From assembly GCA_964423615.1 (NCBI GenBank), contig CAYRFQ010000103.1:1-28301 (forward strand): 28,301 nucleotides of DNA, written 5' to 3'. The translations under genes were made by a program, and so were the position numbers. Below the pieces are notes generated by a model. The model was not told the DNA's origin. It saw only the letters and a list, made by a program, of their open reading frames with translations, and did not search any database. Source of the stretch: CAYRFQ01 sp964423615 (lineage in GTDB: Bacteria; Planctomycetota; Planctomycetia; Gemmatales; Gemmataceae). Positions 8,421-16,520 of the stretch are shown piece by piece (within the stretch, counting starts at the first letter, position 1; the number at the start of each line of letters is the position of its first letter).

Positions 8421-9521
8421 TCACAATACCGAGCGACGGGAGCGCAATTCTTCCGCGGAACGAACCCGGTCCTCTGGATTTTTCCGGAGGAGATGATCGA
8501 GAATGTGCGCAAGACCCGGTGGACATTCTGGCCGCAACGCTTCGACAGGTTGGATGTCTTGGTGGACGAGGTTGCATTGTAACTCAAAGAAATTGTCTCC
8601 CAATAAAGGAACTTGGCCCGTGACGAGCTTGTAAAGCACGACACCCAAACTAAACAGATCAGACCGCTGGCATAATGATTGCCCCTGAATTTGTTGTGGA
8701 GACATATAAGACAGCGTTCCGAGAATGGAATTCTCTGTGGTAATGTTCTGATTGGGGACGACTTCGCGAGAAATCCCGAAGTCGATGATTTTCACTTGCG
8801 AAATTTCCCGCCTCACCATGACATTGCCTGGTTTAATGTCCCGATGGATCATCCCTTTTGCATGGATAGCCGCCAACCCCGCCGCCAGTTGTTTGCCGAA
8901 TTCGACGACACATGCAATATCCATCTTGCCTTGTGGCTGGAGAAACACCTCAAGAGACTCTCCATCTACATACTCTGTGATAAAGTACGGCAGTTCCAGT
9001 AACCGAGAGGGGTCGCAGCTGATACCGCACTTCAAAAACCTGACAACATTTGGATGTCGGATGGCTTCGAGATGTTGAATCTCTCGTTCGAAACGTTGTA
9101 CCGCTATCGTATCCCATGAGAGAGAGGGATGCAGGACTTTCAAACATGCCCGTTGTCTCTTATCGAGGCTGATCAAGTACGTCAGAGCCATGACACCATG
9201 GTTTAACACCGTATGTACGGGATATCCTGCAAACCGACCCAGTTCGTTAGTTTGTTCAGCTGGAGCTAACAATTTTCGCCAAAGTCGCTTCTGTTCATGT
9301 TCACCTGATTCTCGAAGAGTCAATGGTGAGTCAAGGGCTTCCTGTGTGTATGAAGGAAGTCGCGTGACAGGGAACATCCAGGACGTTGAGGAAGCGGGTT
9401 GGTCCATCGGGTTGTTCACGGTTATCGTCTCTAGCACTATGGAAGTCTCCATATCGCTCCCGAAGAGGGAGACTGGGGTTCTGAGGTAACAATCCTGCGG
9501 GGGAGTACTATCTCCTGACAC
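8421..9521 (-). CDS. Serine/threonine protein kinase (Hanks type)
   Basis: The kinase domain spans about residues 98-360: ATP-anchoring Lys128 (ACLKVL), Glu147 of helix C, catalytic loop HRDIKPGN at 226-233, DFG at 247-249, an activation segment ending SYMSPQQ, and DLFSLGVVLY. The glycine loop is degenerate (LNHGVMALTYL instead of GxGxFG), so nucleotide binding may be atypical. There is no transmembrane helix or extracellular domain, unlike PknB, and the chain ends right after the kinase fold. The predicted GTG at 9521 follows the sugar-transferase stop codon directly. An ATG at 9452, preceded by GGGAG, is an equally good start and would shorten the unstructured N-terminus by 23 residues. The tight spacing implies co-transcription with the sugar transferase, hence a role in EPS control by phosphorylation; that role is inferred. 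Confidence 0.92.
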   Translation of the reverse strand: MSGDSTPPQDCYLRTPVSLFGSDMETSIVLETITVNNPMDQPASSTSWMFPVTRLPSYTQEALDSPLTLRESGEHEQKRLWRKLLAPAEQTNELGRFAGYPVHTVLNHGVMALTYLISLDKRQRACLKVLHPSLSWDTIAVQRFEREIQHLEAIRHPNVVRFLKCGISCDPSRLLELPYFITEYVDGESLEVFLQPQGKMDIACVVEFGKQLAAGLAAIHAKGMIHRDIKPGNVMVRREISQVKIIDFGISREVVPNQNITTENSILGTLSYMSPQQIQGQSLCQRSDLFSLGVVLYKLVTGQVPLLGDNFFELQCNLVHQDIQPVEALRPECPPGLAHILDHLLRKNPEDRVRSAEELRSRRSVL

Positions 9522-10202
9522 CTAATATGCGCCTTTCCCAGAGATCACTGCAGGAACGGTAAGAACCAATAGTTTCAAATCGAGCCAAACACCCTGCGTT
9601 GAGATATACTCAAGGTCTAGCTTCACCTGCTGATCGAATCCCAGATCAGCTCGTCCGCTGACCTGCCAGATACAAGTCAAGCCAGGCTTGACTTCGAGAC
9701 GACGGAGTTCATACGGCGAATATTGCTCGACCTCCGTTGGCACTGGAGGACGAGGGCCAACGAGACTCATATCTCCCAACAACACGTTCACGAGTTGGGG
9801 CAATTCATCGATGCTTGTTTTGCGAATCAAGCGACCGATCCAAGTAATCCGTGGATCATTCGCAATCTTGAAGGTCTTCGAATCGGCGTGTTTATTCTGA
9901 GCCATCAACTTGGCTTTAAGTGGTTCAGCATTCGTGATCATTGAACGAAACTTGAAACAGCGGAAACGCCGGCCGTCTTTGCCGACACGAATCTGAGAGA
10001 AGATAATTGAACCCTCATCGGTCAACTTAATCAACAACGCCACGATACCCATCAACGGTGCTAACAAGATCAAGAGAATCATCGACGCGATGATGTCAAG
10101 GCTTCTCTTGACAAGCGGATAAAAGTGAGTTCGATTCCACTCGTCAGAAACTTGGAAGAGAGAACCGTGAGGAGTCGAGGTTGTTCTTTGTGGAGACATC
10201 AT
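9522..10202 (-). CDS. Initiating sugar transferase (polyprenyl-phosphate glycosyl-1-phosphate transferase)
   Basis: This 226-residue protein of the bacterial sugar transferase family (Pfam PF02397) should attach the first sugar-1-phosphate to undecaprenyl phosphate at the inner membrane and so prime EPS repeat-unit assembly. A membrane helix at about 36-60 is followed by KFRSM (84-88), then RKTSIDELPQLVNVLLGDMS and LVGPRPP, and WQVSGR near the C-end, all family hallmarks. It has the short one-helix form, without the five-helix N-terminal part of WbaP/WcaJ. I chose the ATG at 10202 because AAGGAT lies seven bases upstream. A TTG at 10262 would run through a candidate sigma-54 promoter (10254-10269). 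The Ser/Thr kinase starts directly after its stop. Confidence 0.93.
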   Translation of the reverse strand: MMSPQRTTSTPHGSLFQVSDEWNRTHFYPLVKRSLDIIASMILLILLAPLMGIVALLIKLTDEGSIIFSQIRVGKDGRRFRCFKFRSMITNAEPLKAKLMAQNKHADSKTFKIANDPRITWIGRLIRKTSIDELPQLVNVLLGDMSLVGPRPPVPTEVEQYSPYELRRLEVKPGLTCIWQVSGRADLGFDQQVKLDLEYISTQGVWLDLKLLVLTVPAVISGKGAY

Positions 10203-10253
10203 TGTTTTATCCTTTTCACAAAGTAGCTGTATTCTGAGAACGAGATAGAAAAA

Positions 10254-10269
10254 AGCAATCAACGGACCA
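10254..10269 (-). promoter_or_regulatory. Candidate sigma-54 promoter for the initiating sugar transferase
   Basis: The minus strand reads TGGTCCGTTGATTGCT: GG, ten bases, GC, with a perfect TTGCT -12 element and two mismatches to TGGCAC at -24. It lies about 55 bases before the ATG at 10202. Four TGTCTC motifs lie 120-270 bases upstream. Confidence 0.45.
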
Positions 10270-10385
10270 AAACACAGAGGAAAGGATATTTTTTTCTAGA
10301 AGGTAGTTTGATTGCAGAAATTTCGAAAAAAACGGACCGTTCGACGTTGCAGCCGAGAAATTCGAATAACGCAACGCGATAGGGT

Positions 10386-10523
10386 TGTCTCACTCTTAAA
10401 CCAAATTAGGAAGATTTCGAGAAAGGTGTCTCGATTGTCCATTTTTGAGACAAGACGGGGAACGGTTATGATCTGGACTGTTCGGCTCACAAGATTGATG
10501 GGTTGCTCGAACAAAACTGTCTC
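10386..10523. promoter_or_regulatory. Cluster of four TGTCTC motifs, possible activator sites
   Basis: TGTCTC occurs at 10386-10391, 10427-10432 and 10518-10523, and inverted (GAGACA) at 10447-10452. The steps are 41, 20 and 71 bases, close to whole helical turns. The second and third copies form a dyad TGTCTC-N14-GAGACA. The distance to the -24/-12 site suits enhancer sites of an NtrC-type activator. This is inference. Confidence 0.4.
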
Positions 10524-10718
10524 GCCAGTCAGAAAAAGAGAGCCGAGAAGAGATAGATGGTGTAGTTGAGTGAGGTGCCGCCGACTCGAGCGCAGGAGAA
10601 GTGAAAGGCCCAGAGGTGTCAAGCGAGTCGGACAATGAAGCGTACCGTTCGAAAGCGTGGTGCAGAGGAAAGAGATCGAAGCAACACAAAAACAAGAGTC
10701 GCGGACGGAGAATGGCCG

Positions 10719-10743
10719 TAGCCCAAGTATGACGCTTGGGCTA
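10719..10743. repeat. 9-bp-stem palindrome downstream of the surface-protein gene
   Basis: TAGCCCAAG and CTTGGGCTA form a perfect 9-bp stem around a 7-base loop (TATGACG). It lies 41 bases past the stop of the surface-protein gene. No T-run follows on either strand, so it is a REP-like palindrome or mRNA 3'-end stabiliser rather than a classical terminator. Confidence 0.5.
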
Positions 10744-10783
10744 TGCCGAATTTCTCACTCCTCCTTTGGGATCGCTAGATTGC

Positions 10784-13700
10784 CTACTCGAAGATATTCA
10801 AAATCTCTTCGTCAGAAAGCTCCTTCCACCAGACCACATTCTCTTCGTAATCCGCTGCCGTCGAGGTGTCCAATCCGTGAACACGGAAGATGATGTCGTT
10901 GTAATCGCGGTCACTCCATTTGTCCCCTCTTTGGTCTTCGAACCCGAAGACCATCCCTTGTTCGTAGGGATCGTTCATTTTCACGAACTGCTCCATTTCC
11001 ACGTTAGGGTTCGCTTCCGCCATCGAGAACAGTGGTGTTTCGCGACCGCCTGCGTCGGGTTTACTGTAGACATGCCACAGACTGGAGTTGGGAATCAACA
11101 CAAACCCCACTTCGTCTCCTGGGGTCATCAATAGTTCTTTCACACCAAGGTATTCGCCTCGGTTGAACAACCCATCGAACGAGAGTTGATCGGAGTGCTT
11201 AGCTCCTTCGAATCGGTCAGCGATCACGACATGGCCCAACTTCGAATTCGTCAAGGCCCGGCGTAATGCTTCTTTCTTAAACTCTGGTGTCCCTGGGGTC
11301 AGATGACCTATTCCGCGAAGGCTGAAAACACCAACTTCACCCAGGTAGCCACCACCGTCATAGAGGAAGTCGATTGTTACTGTCCCGTCAGCTCCGACTG
11401 TCGAGACTCCACTTGAATACGTTCCGTTAGTTGAGTTGTCAGCCCCAGCTTGTTTCTCGGTGTAGGAAATGAGTATTTGGCCAGTGGGTGTATCGACAAG
11501 ACGTACGCCATCGGCGATATTTCCAGGCGCTTGGGGTGCAATCCCGTGAGCCCCAGTGACCTGAAAGACCAGGTCGTTGTAATCCTGGTCACTCGCTTGG
11601 TTCAGGTTCGTGTCCTCAAAGCCAAACACCGTCCCGAGCCCATCCAAGTCAATAAGTTGGTGGCTTCCTGACAAGGGGTTGGCCTCAGGGATCGAGAAGA
11701 ATGTCGTCAAGTCTCCCCCCGCGCTTGGGTTCGCATATAAATCTTCGACGAGCCCATTTTTCACGAGGAGGAAGCCAAACTGAGCTCCGGGTGTCATCGT
11801 AAAGTCTTTCACACCCAGGTAAGGCCCCTGGTTGTAGTTTCCTTCCCATGGAAGCGTGGTCGAAAACTTCGCGCCTTCACCAAACGCCGAGATTGTCTCA
11901 CTTACCTGAGCCCCTTCGGATGCTGAACTGAGAGTCACCTGATAATCTTCGACTTCACCATCGATTGCCGAGCCGCCCGGTGTGTTCGCATTTACATTGA
12001 GATCGGTCGTCACTCGCAGGCGGAGGTAAGTCTCCCCCAGCTGAGTGTCTGCTGGGACAGAGAACACCAAGTCTGTCTGGGAGTTCGTCGCTCCCGATTC
12101 AGCTGCGACAGTCGCGCTCGCATATTCTTCCGTGTCGAAGGTCCCGTTGTTGTCGAAGTCAATCCAGGCATGCAAGGTACCATCGATGACGCCGAAATGT
12201 GTGACGGTAATTTCCGTTGATTCGATGACGAAGTCAGCTCCAGGTTCGACAGCCAGATTGCTGTTTTGGCGGAAGCCGTCTTCGTCCTGGTCGCCCAAGG
12301 ACTGGGCTGCTCCAGGTGCCGTACTACCGAGGAAAACGGAAGTCGCGTCCAAATTGTGTTGAGCCAACTCATATCCAGGGGCATCACTCCCATCGAGTCC
12401 TCGCCGGGCCGTTGCGTCGAAAGTTTGGAAGTTCGATGAGTTTCCGACCCTTGCAAAAGTGCCCGAAGTTGGGACTTCGGTGGAGTAATCGAGATCGACG
12501 CGGAAGATACCTGTCCCTCTGGGATTGTCATAGAAGAACAAACGACCTTCGGTGTCGGACCAACTCCCTCCTGTTGCCTTGGGAAAGGTGCTGCCATCGG
12601 TAGGGTTCACGTTGATTTCGGTTCGAGCATAAGTCTGAGGATCAAATCGGATGACCTTACTGTTGTGCACACCATAAAACGCACCATCTTTTCCGAAGCT
12701 GATGTCGATCGGAACAATACCAGTCACTTCGTACGCATCGTAAGTCAAGGTCCCTGCTCCTGGGTTGTTGCCCAGAGTGACTTCGAGTATGTAATGCTTG
12801 CCATCCTTCTGAGCGCCCATGATGTACACCCCTTCGTCGGTGATCGTTCCAGCCGGTCGGATGGAAAGGGATGTGTATTCCGGATCGCTACTATCGACTC
12901 GAGTTGGGTTGCCGAGGTTCACGTGCGTCCCATCGCCACCGATCCGGACGATGCTGTTGACGGCCTGTCCTGTGTTCGTCGTGTCGGAGTTAATGTAACC
13001 ATAGACATAGTCGTCAACTGGGTTATACCCGACGCCGTTCACGGCCACGATCATCGAGGCAATTTCGGTGATCGTGAAGTCCGGATTCACCACGCTGACA
13101 GTACTTGGGTACGCGCTCTTGTTAGTGGTCGAGAATAATAATGGAGCTCCGCCGCTATCGAACGTGGCTGGATTCACCGTGATTGACGAACTTGCCGAAA
13201 TGGGACTCGGGCTGGGCCCTTCTCCGAGGATTTCTACTGTTCTCGTACCTGAGGTCGGTTGCTCAGCTTCGTTCCGGTAGGACATAGTAGTCATAAGTGA
13301 CTGTAAAGTCTCGGAAGATATCTGTCCCCCCGACTTTGGGCTAAGAGTCAACGAGCCTACCGAAGAGTTGTAAGTGGCGAGCAACGTCGTGCCAAAGACT
13401 TCGATAGACACAGGAGTCATGACGTCGGTCCCTAACGGAATATCGACACCACCGATCGTCAAGAGCTCGTAGTTTCCGTCCGCAAGTCCGTCTATGTAAA
13501 ACACCAACGAAGAGACAGACTCCTGGCCAACGACCTGTTCGGCGTCCGTCACAAGAGCCACCGCACCCATTCCCTCCTGGTACGATTGTGAATAGTCCCC
13601 CGAAGCCACCTGCTGGATCCTGTCCGCATTGGGAGCCTCGATGGTCGCCGCTTGGGCAGTCTGTTCCTCTTGGGCCGCTTCCGCTTCCGCCACTGCGGCC

Positions 13701-14323
13701 GCTGTTTCGTCATAAGCTGTCACGACTATAGAGCCCAGGTCGGAATTCGTCAGGGCTCGCCGGGCAGCCTCTTCAATGTACTCAGGGGAGCCGACTTGGT
13801 ACTGGTCCAACCCATCCAGGTTGAAGATGGCAAGTTGCCCCGAGTTCGCCGTTCCACGGAAAAGATAATCGATTTTGACCTGCCCGTCGGCACCGACTGT
13901 GAATACTCCAGAGTCTCCGGCTGCCTCCAGACTCGTGTGAATCGTTCCTCCCTTCGTCTCGCTTGTCCAAGGAATGTCCGTCTGGTTTTCGAAATAGTCT
14001 TCGCCACGCCGACCGTTAAAGAACATGGATTGAACGTTCGCGGCATCGTGGATCCAATCGCCTTGCCAACCAAAGTCGGTCTTCATTGTGATCTTGATTT
14101 GCTCCTTGGCTTCCGAAGTGTACTCGACTCGGACAACCTCACTCTCGTTGGAGCCATCAATGTACAAAAAACCCGTCGCTGCATTGAGTGATGTGTTCAG
14201 AGCTGGGACGACTCGAGTTTCGAGCGTCTCGAGGTCGAGGTGACGTGTGGGTTTCTTCGTCGGGTTGGCTTTGAAAGATTTCGTCATTTTATTCCAGATC
14301 GATCTATGTTTCCTGTTCGACAT
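10784..14323 (-). CDS. Large planctomycete surface protein with GEVED and two DUF4114 domains
   Basis: This 1179-residue protein is probably exported or surface-attached. Residues 30-40 carry the planctomycete N-terminal signature LETLETRVVP, after a Lys/Arg-rich stretch. A module at 139-205 (TVGADG...RRALTNSDLG) recurs at about 970-1040 (TVGADG...RRALTNSKLG). Residues 205-232 are a low-complexity Ala/Glu/Gln linker. About 265-365 resembles a cadherin-like adhesin repeat, and about 395-680 has the look of a beta-propeller (my guess). A GEVED domain (about 685-800, closing IDGEVEDYQV) and two DUF4114 domains follow (about 812-926 and 1041-1151), each with GFED and a D-D-Y-N-D motif typical of calcium-binding surface proteins. 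No enzymatic motif is seen. It sits between EPS genes and has a sigma-54-like promoter, so a matrix or holdfast component anchored with the polysaccharide is plausible. This role is inferred. Confidence 0.9.
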   Translation of the reverse strand: MSNRKHRSIWNKMTKSFKANPTKKPTRHLDLETLETRVVPALNTSLNAATGFLYIDGSNESEVVRVEYTSEAKEQIKITMKTDFGWQGDWIHDAANVQSMFFNGRRGEDYFENQTDIPWTSETKGGTIHTSLEAAGDSGVFTVGADGQVKIDYLFRGTANSGQLAIFNLDGLDQYQVGSPEYIEEAARRALTNSDLGSIVVTAYDETAAAVAEAEAAQEEQTAQAATIEAPNADRIQQVASGDYSQSYQEGMGAVALVTDAEQVVGQESVSSLVFYIDGLADGNYELLTIGGVDIPLGTDVMTPVSIEVFGTTLLATYNSSVGSLTLSPKSGGQISSETLQSLMTTMSYRNEAEQPTSGTRTVEILGEGPSPSPISASSSITVNPATFDSGGAPLLFSTTNKSAYPSTVSVVNPDFTITEIASMIVAVNGVGYNPVDDYVYGYINSDTTNTGQAVNSIVRIGGDGTHVNLGNPTRVDSSDPEYTSLSIRPAGTITDEGVYIMGAQKDGKHYILEVTLGNNPGAGTLTYDAYEVTGIVPIDISFGKDGAFYGVHNSKVIRFDPQTYARTEINVNPTDGSTFPKATGGSWSDTEGRLFFYDNPRGTGIFRVDLDYSTEVPTSGTFARVGNSSNFQTFDATARRGLDGSDAPGYELAQHNLDATSVFLGSTAPGAAQSLGDQDEDGFRQNSNLAVEPGADFVIESTEITVTHFGVIDGTLHAWIDFDNNGTFDTEEYASATVAAESGATNSQTDLVFSVPADTQLGETYLRLRVTTDLNVNANTPGGSAIDGEVEDYQVTLSSASEGAQVSETISAFGEGAKFSTTLPWEGNYNQGPYLGVKDFTMTPGAQFGFLLVKNGLVEDLYANPSAGGDLTTFFSIPEANPLSGSHQLIDLDGLGTVFGFEDTNLNQASDQDYNDLVFQVTGAHGIAPQAPGNIADGVRLVDTPTGQILISYTEKQAGADNSTNGTYSSGVSTVGADGTVTIDFLYDGGGYLGEVGVFSLRGIGHLTPGTPEFKKEALRRALTNSKLGHVVIADRFEGAKHSDQLSFDGLFNRGEYLGVKELLMTPGDEVGFVLIPNSSLWHVYSKPDAGGRETPLFSMAEANPNVEMEQFVKMNDPYEQGMVFGFEDQRGDKWSDRDYNDIIFRVHGLDTSTAADYEENVVWWKELSDEEILNIFE

Positions 14324-14408
14324 TCGTGCCGCTCCCTGCTGGTTTCTGAGGTTTTCGATATTCCGGAGTAAGATGTTTGGAACGTTACCCCGTCGCTGCT
14401 GTTCCAGA

Positions 14409-14423
14409 GCAAGTGATGTGCCG
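14409..14423 (-). promoter_or_regulatory. Candidate sigma-54 promoter for the surface protein
   Basis: The minus strand reads CGGCACATCACTTGC: GG, ten bases, GC. It differs from TGGCAC-N5-TTGC only at the first base. It lies about 86 bases before the ATG at 14323. Confidence 0.45.
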
Positions 14424-14516
14424 TTCGACGAAAATGTTGTGGAACAGAAGAGATCTTGGTTGAAATCACACAGGATTGGCTTGCTAAAAGCGCCCTCTTG
14501 CGGTTTCAGCTCGTGG

Positions 14517-14525
14517 TTGTCTCAA
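14517..14525 (+). promoter_or_regulatory. TTGTCTCAA motif between the divergent surface protein and glycosyltransferase
   Basis: A single copy of the TGTCTC motif with the longer match TTGTCTCAA lies between the two candidate sigma-54 promoters (14409-14423 and 14702-14716). It could serve both directions. A weaker AGTCTCA follows at 14542. Confidence 0.3.
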
Positions 14526-14701
14526 AATCATCCAACACCCAAGTCTCACACTGAAACTCGACCCGAAAGCGACCGACCCGATCAACGGGAGGTTGGGGCA
14601 ATCTCCGAAATCTTGCCTGCCGGAACTACTTCGTGTCACAGGACAATCCACAAGGTTAGGCAGGGAATTGCTGCGGAGATCGAGGGGCGTCCATTGGAAT
14701 C

Positions 14702-14716
14702 CGGCACGGGAGTAGC
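14702..14716 (+). promoter_or_regulatory. Candidate sigma-54 promoter for the DUF6492 glycosyltransferase
   Basis: CGGCACGGGAGTAGC keeps the GG-N10-GC spacing with two mismatches to TGGCAC-N5-TTGC. It lies about 90 bases before the ATG at 14805. This is the weakest of the four sites. Confidence 0.33.
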
Positions 14717-14804
14717 TTAGTATTGTGACGGACATCGTTTGAACGCCGTGTAAAACAACAAATCCAGAACAGACTTCTTGCCGAGATGCAGGAAACGAGG
14801 ACCG

Positions 14805-15653
14805 ATGAACTTTGCCATCATCACACCAAGTTACGCTCCCGATTTCGAACGGTGTCGATTGCTCTGCCAGACGGTCGATCAGTTTGTTGATCCCGAAGTC
14901 AAACACTACTTATTAGTCGATGCTTGTGACCGAGGCTTGTTCTCGAGCCTCCAGAACGAGCGGACCGAGATGTTCTCGATTGAAGAAATCCTTCCCTGGT
15001 GGATTCGGCGGACGATCTTTTCAAGGAAGGTCTGGTTGAGCTTCAAGACTCTGCCCTTGCGTGGCTGGATCATTCAGCAACTTGCCAAACTGAGCGTCGC
15101 TGAATTCGTCGAAGCGGATGGCTACATTTTTGTGGACTCCGACGTGTTTTTTATCCGACCGTTCTCCCCCAAGACATTTGTGAGAGACAACAAATTCCGA
15201 CTGTTCCGGGTTCCGGGAGGTGCTCAGTTGCCATCGCATTTTCGCTGGCACCAGACGGCGGCCAAACTGCTCGGATTACCTGTCCGCGATTACTTCGGAT
15301 CGACTTACATCGGCAACCTCATTACCTGGCGACGTAACCACCTGAAACAGATGTATGAACACATAGGAAAAGTGTCAGGGACGTCGTGGCAACTCGCTGT
15401 CGCCAGACAATGGCATCTTTCCGAGTACATCCTCTACGGCATTTTTGTCGAGCACATTCTCTGCGAAACGGCCGAACACTATTACGACGAGGAACCAGTT
15501 TGCCACATCAGCTGGGACTACGAAATTGATACCCAGGAACGACTTGATCACTTCTTCAGCGAAGTCAAACCGGAGCATGTGGCGATCATGGTCTCATCCA
15601 AACAACATGTTCCCGCTTCTCGCTACGAGCACGTTGCTGGAAATTTCGTTTGA
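14805..15653 (+). CDS. DUF6492-type glycosyltransferase-like protein
   Basis: This is a 282-residue cytoplasmic protein. The N-terminal FAIITPSYAPDFERC resembles the nucleotide-sugar-binding start of GT-A enzymes. A D-x-D motif at 111-113 (IFVDSDVFFI) would bind the metal and sugar nucleotide. A Trp/Tyr-rich middle (YFGSTYIGNLITWRR) and SEYILYGIF follow, as in DUF6492 proteins. I chose the ATG at 14805, preceded by ACGAGG, over a TTG at 14778. It is transcribed divergently from the surface-protein gene and stands alone, with an 867-base spacer after it. It probably adds one sugar of the EPS repeat unit; donor and acceptor cannot be told from sequence. Confidence 0.8.
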   Translation: MNFAIITPSYAPDFERCRLLCQTVDQFVDPEVKHYLLVDACDRGLFSSLQNERTEMFSIEEILPWWIRRTIFSRKVWLSFKTLPLRGWIIQQLAKLSVAEFVEADGYIFVDSDVFFIRPFSPKTFVRDNKFRLFRVPGGAQLPSHFRWHQTAAKLLGLPVRDYFGSTYIGNLITWRRNHLKQMYEHIGKVSGTSWQLAVARQWHLSEYILYGIFVEHILCETAEHYYDEEPVCHISWDYEIDTQERLDHFFSEVKPEHVAIMVSSKQHVPASRYEHVAGNFV

Positions 15654-16520
15654 TGTGTCAAAATTCTTTGGAGAACGAACGAGCCATAGTTCACCGGAAA
15701 CAAGCAAGTTCAAACACGATTCGGCTGTGATCAGAATCTCGATCCTTTGAGCGAGATCGCGAGAAAACCCTCATTGGAACTCTGTCCCGCGAACGGAATC
15801 GTGGTGCTTGTTGGACACTGGCCCTCGACTTGCCTTTGGCTTATCGAACCAATCCTATCCGCAGTTCCAAATCTTCTTCTTGTTTCAGAAGTGCTAAACA
15901 GGCAATATTCGAGAGGTGATAGTCGTCTGGATTGTTTCGAATGGAGACGAAAATTTGTCAAAAACAAAATATCATCACCCCAATTCCCTAGGTGCTACAT
16001 TTGGGAGAGTTCCAAAGTCGTTCCCTTCAACGGTTCGAAGGGCCATTCCGGAATGGTTCACCACAACCTGTTATCATGCTCGATGACTGACTGGGGTTGT
16101 ATCCATGAGGAACGGCACGACAAAACGAACACAACTCCATGATCCCCCTGGGACCTCCGCGCTGGAAATGGCACTGACTCCAGTGAGGCTTTGCGGGCCA
16201 ACCGCTTGCTCCACCGTCCACACGGAAGGGCAAGCGAGGTTGTGGACCTATGTCCTGGACAATCGCCGCAAAAAAGATACCGACAACGAACCACAAACCT
16301 CAACCATCCCCAACAAACGGAGTTAAAACTGACGGATACCTTTCCCGGTTCAACACTCCAGCAACGATGAGCACCGGGAACCAATCGTTCGGGCGGAGTT
16401 GGGCCTGGAAATTGTTATGGAAATGTTGTTCTGTCCAGTTTCTGCGGTCCGATTACCCAGCAATCGAGGCTTTGAGGAACTCGGACAAACTTCCCCAAAC
16501 ACAGCAATCGGATTGACACC
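15654..16520. other. Long stretch without a convincing gene
   Basis: In these 867 bases between the DUF6492 gene and the decayed regulator, the longest frame (15747-16142, plus) has no domain, no clear ribosome site and an unconvincing composition. It may be decayed coding sequence, in line with the damaged genes that follow. I see no promoter, repeat or RNA structure that stands out. Confidence 0.55.

Larger units (their letters stand above)
10203..10783. other. Intergenic regulatory region between surface protein and sugar transferase
   Basis: No convincing gene is seen in these 581 bases. They hold the sigma-54-like promoter, the TGTCTC cluster and, near the end of the surface-protein gene, a 9-bp hairpin at 10719-10743. 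Confidence 0.6.
14324..14804. other. Divergent intergenic region
   Basis: These 481 bases separate the divergent surface-protein and glycosyltransferase genes. I see two sigma-54-like sites and a TTGTCTCAA motif but no gene. The frames crossing it have no recognisable domain. Confidence 0.55.

Noticed and set aside
15747..16142. 131-codon plus-strand frame as a gene
   Set aside because: It has no domain, no good ribosome site and an unconvincing composition; it lies in a stretch that looks decayed.
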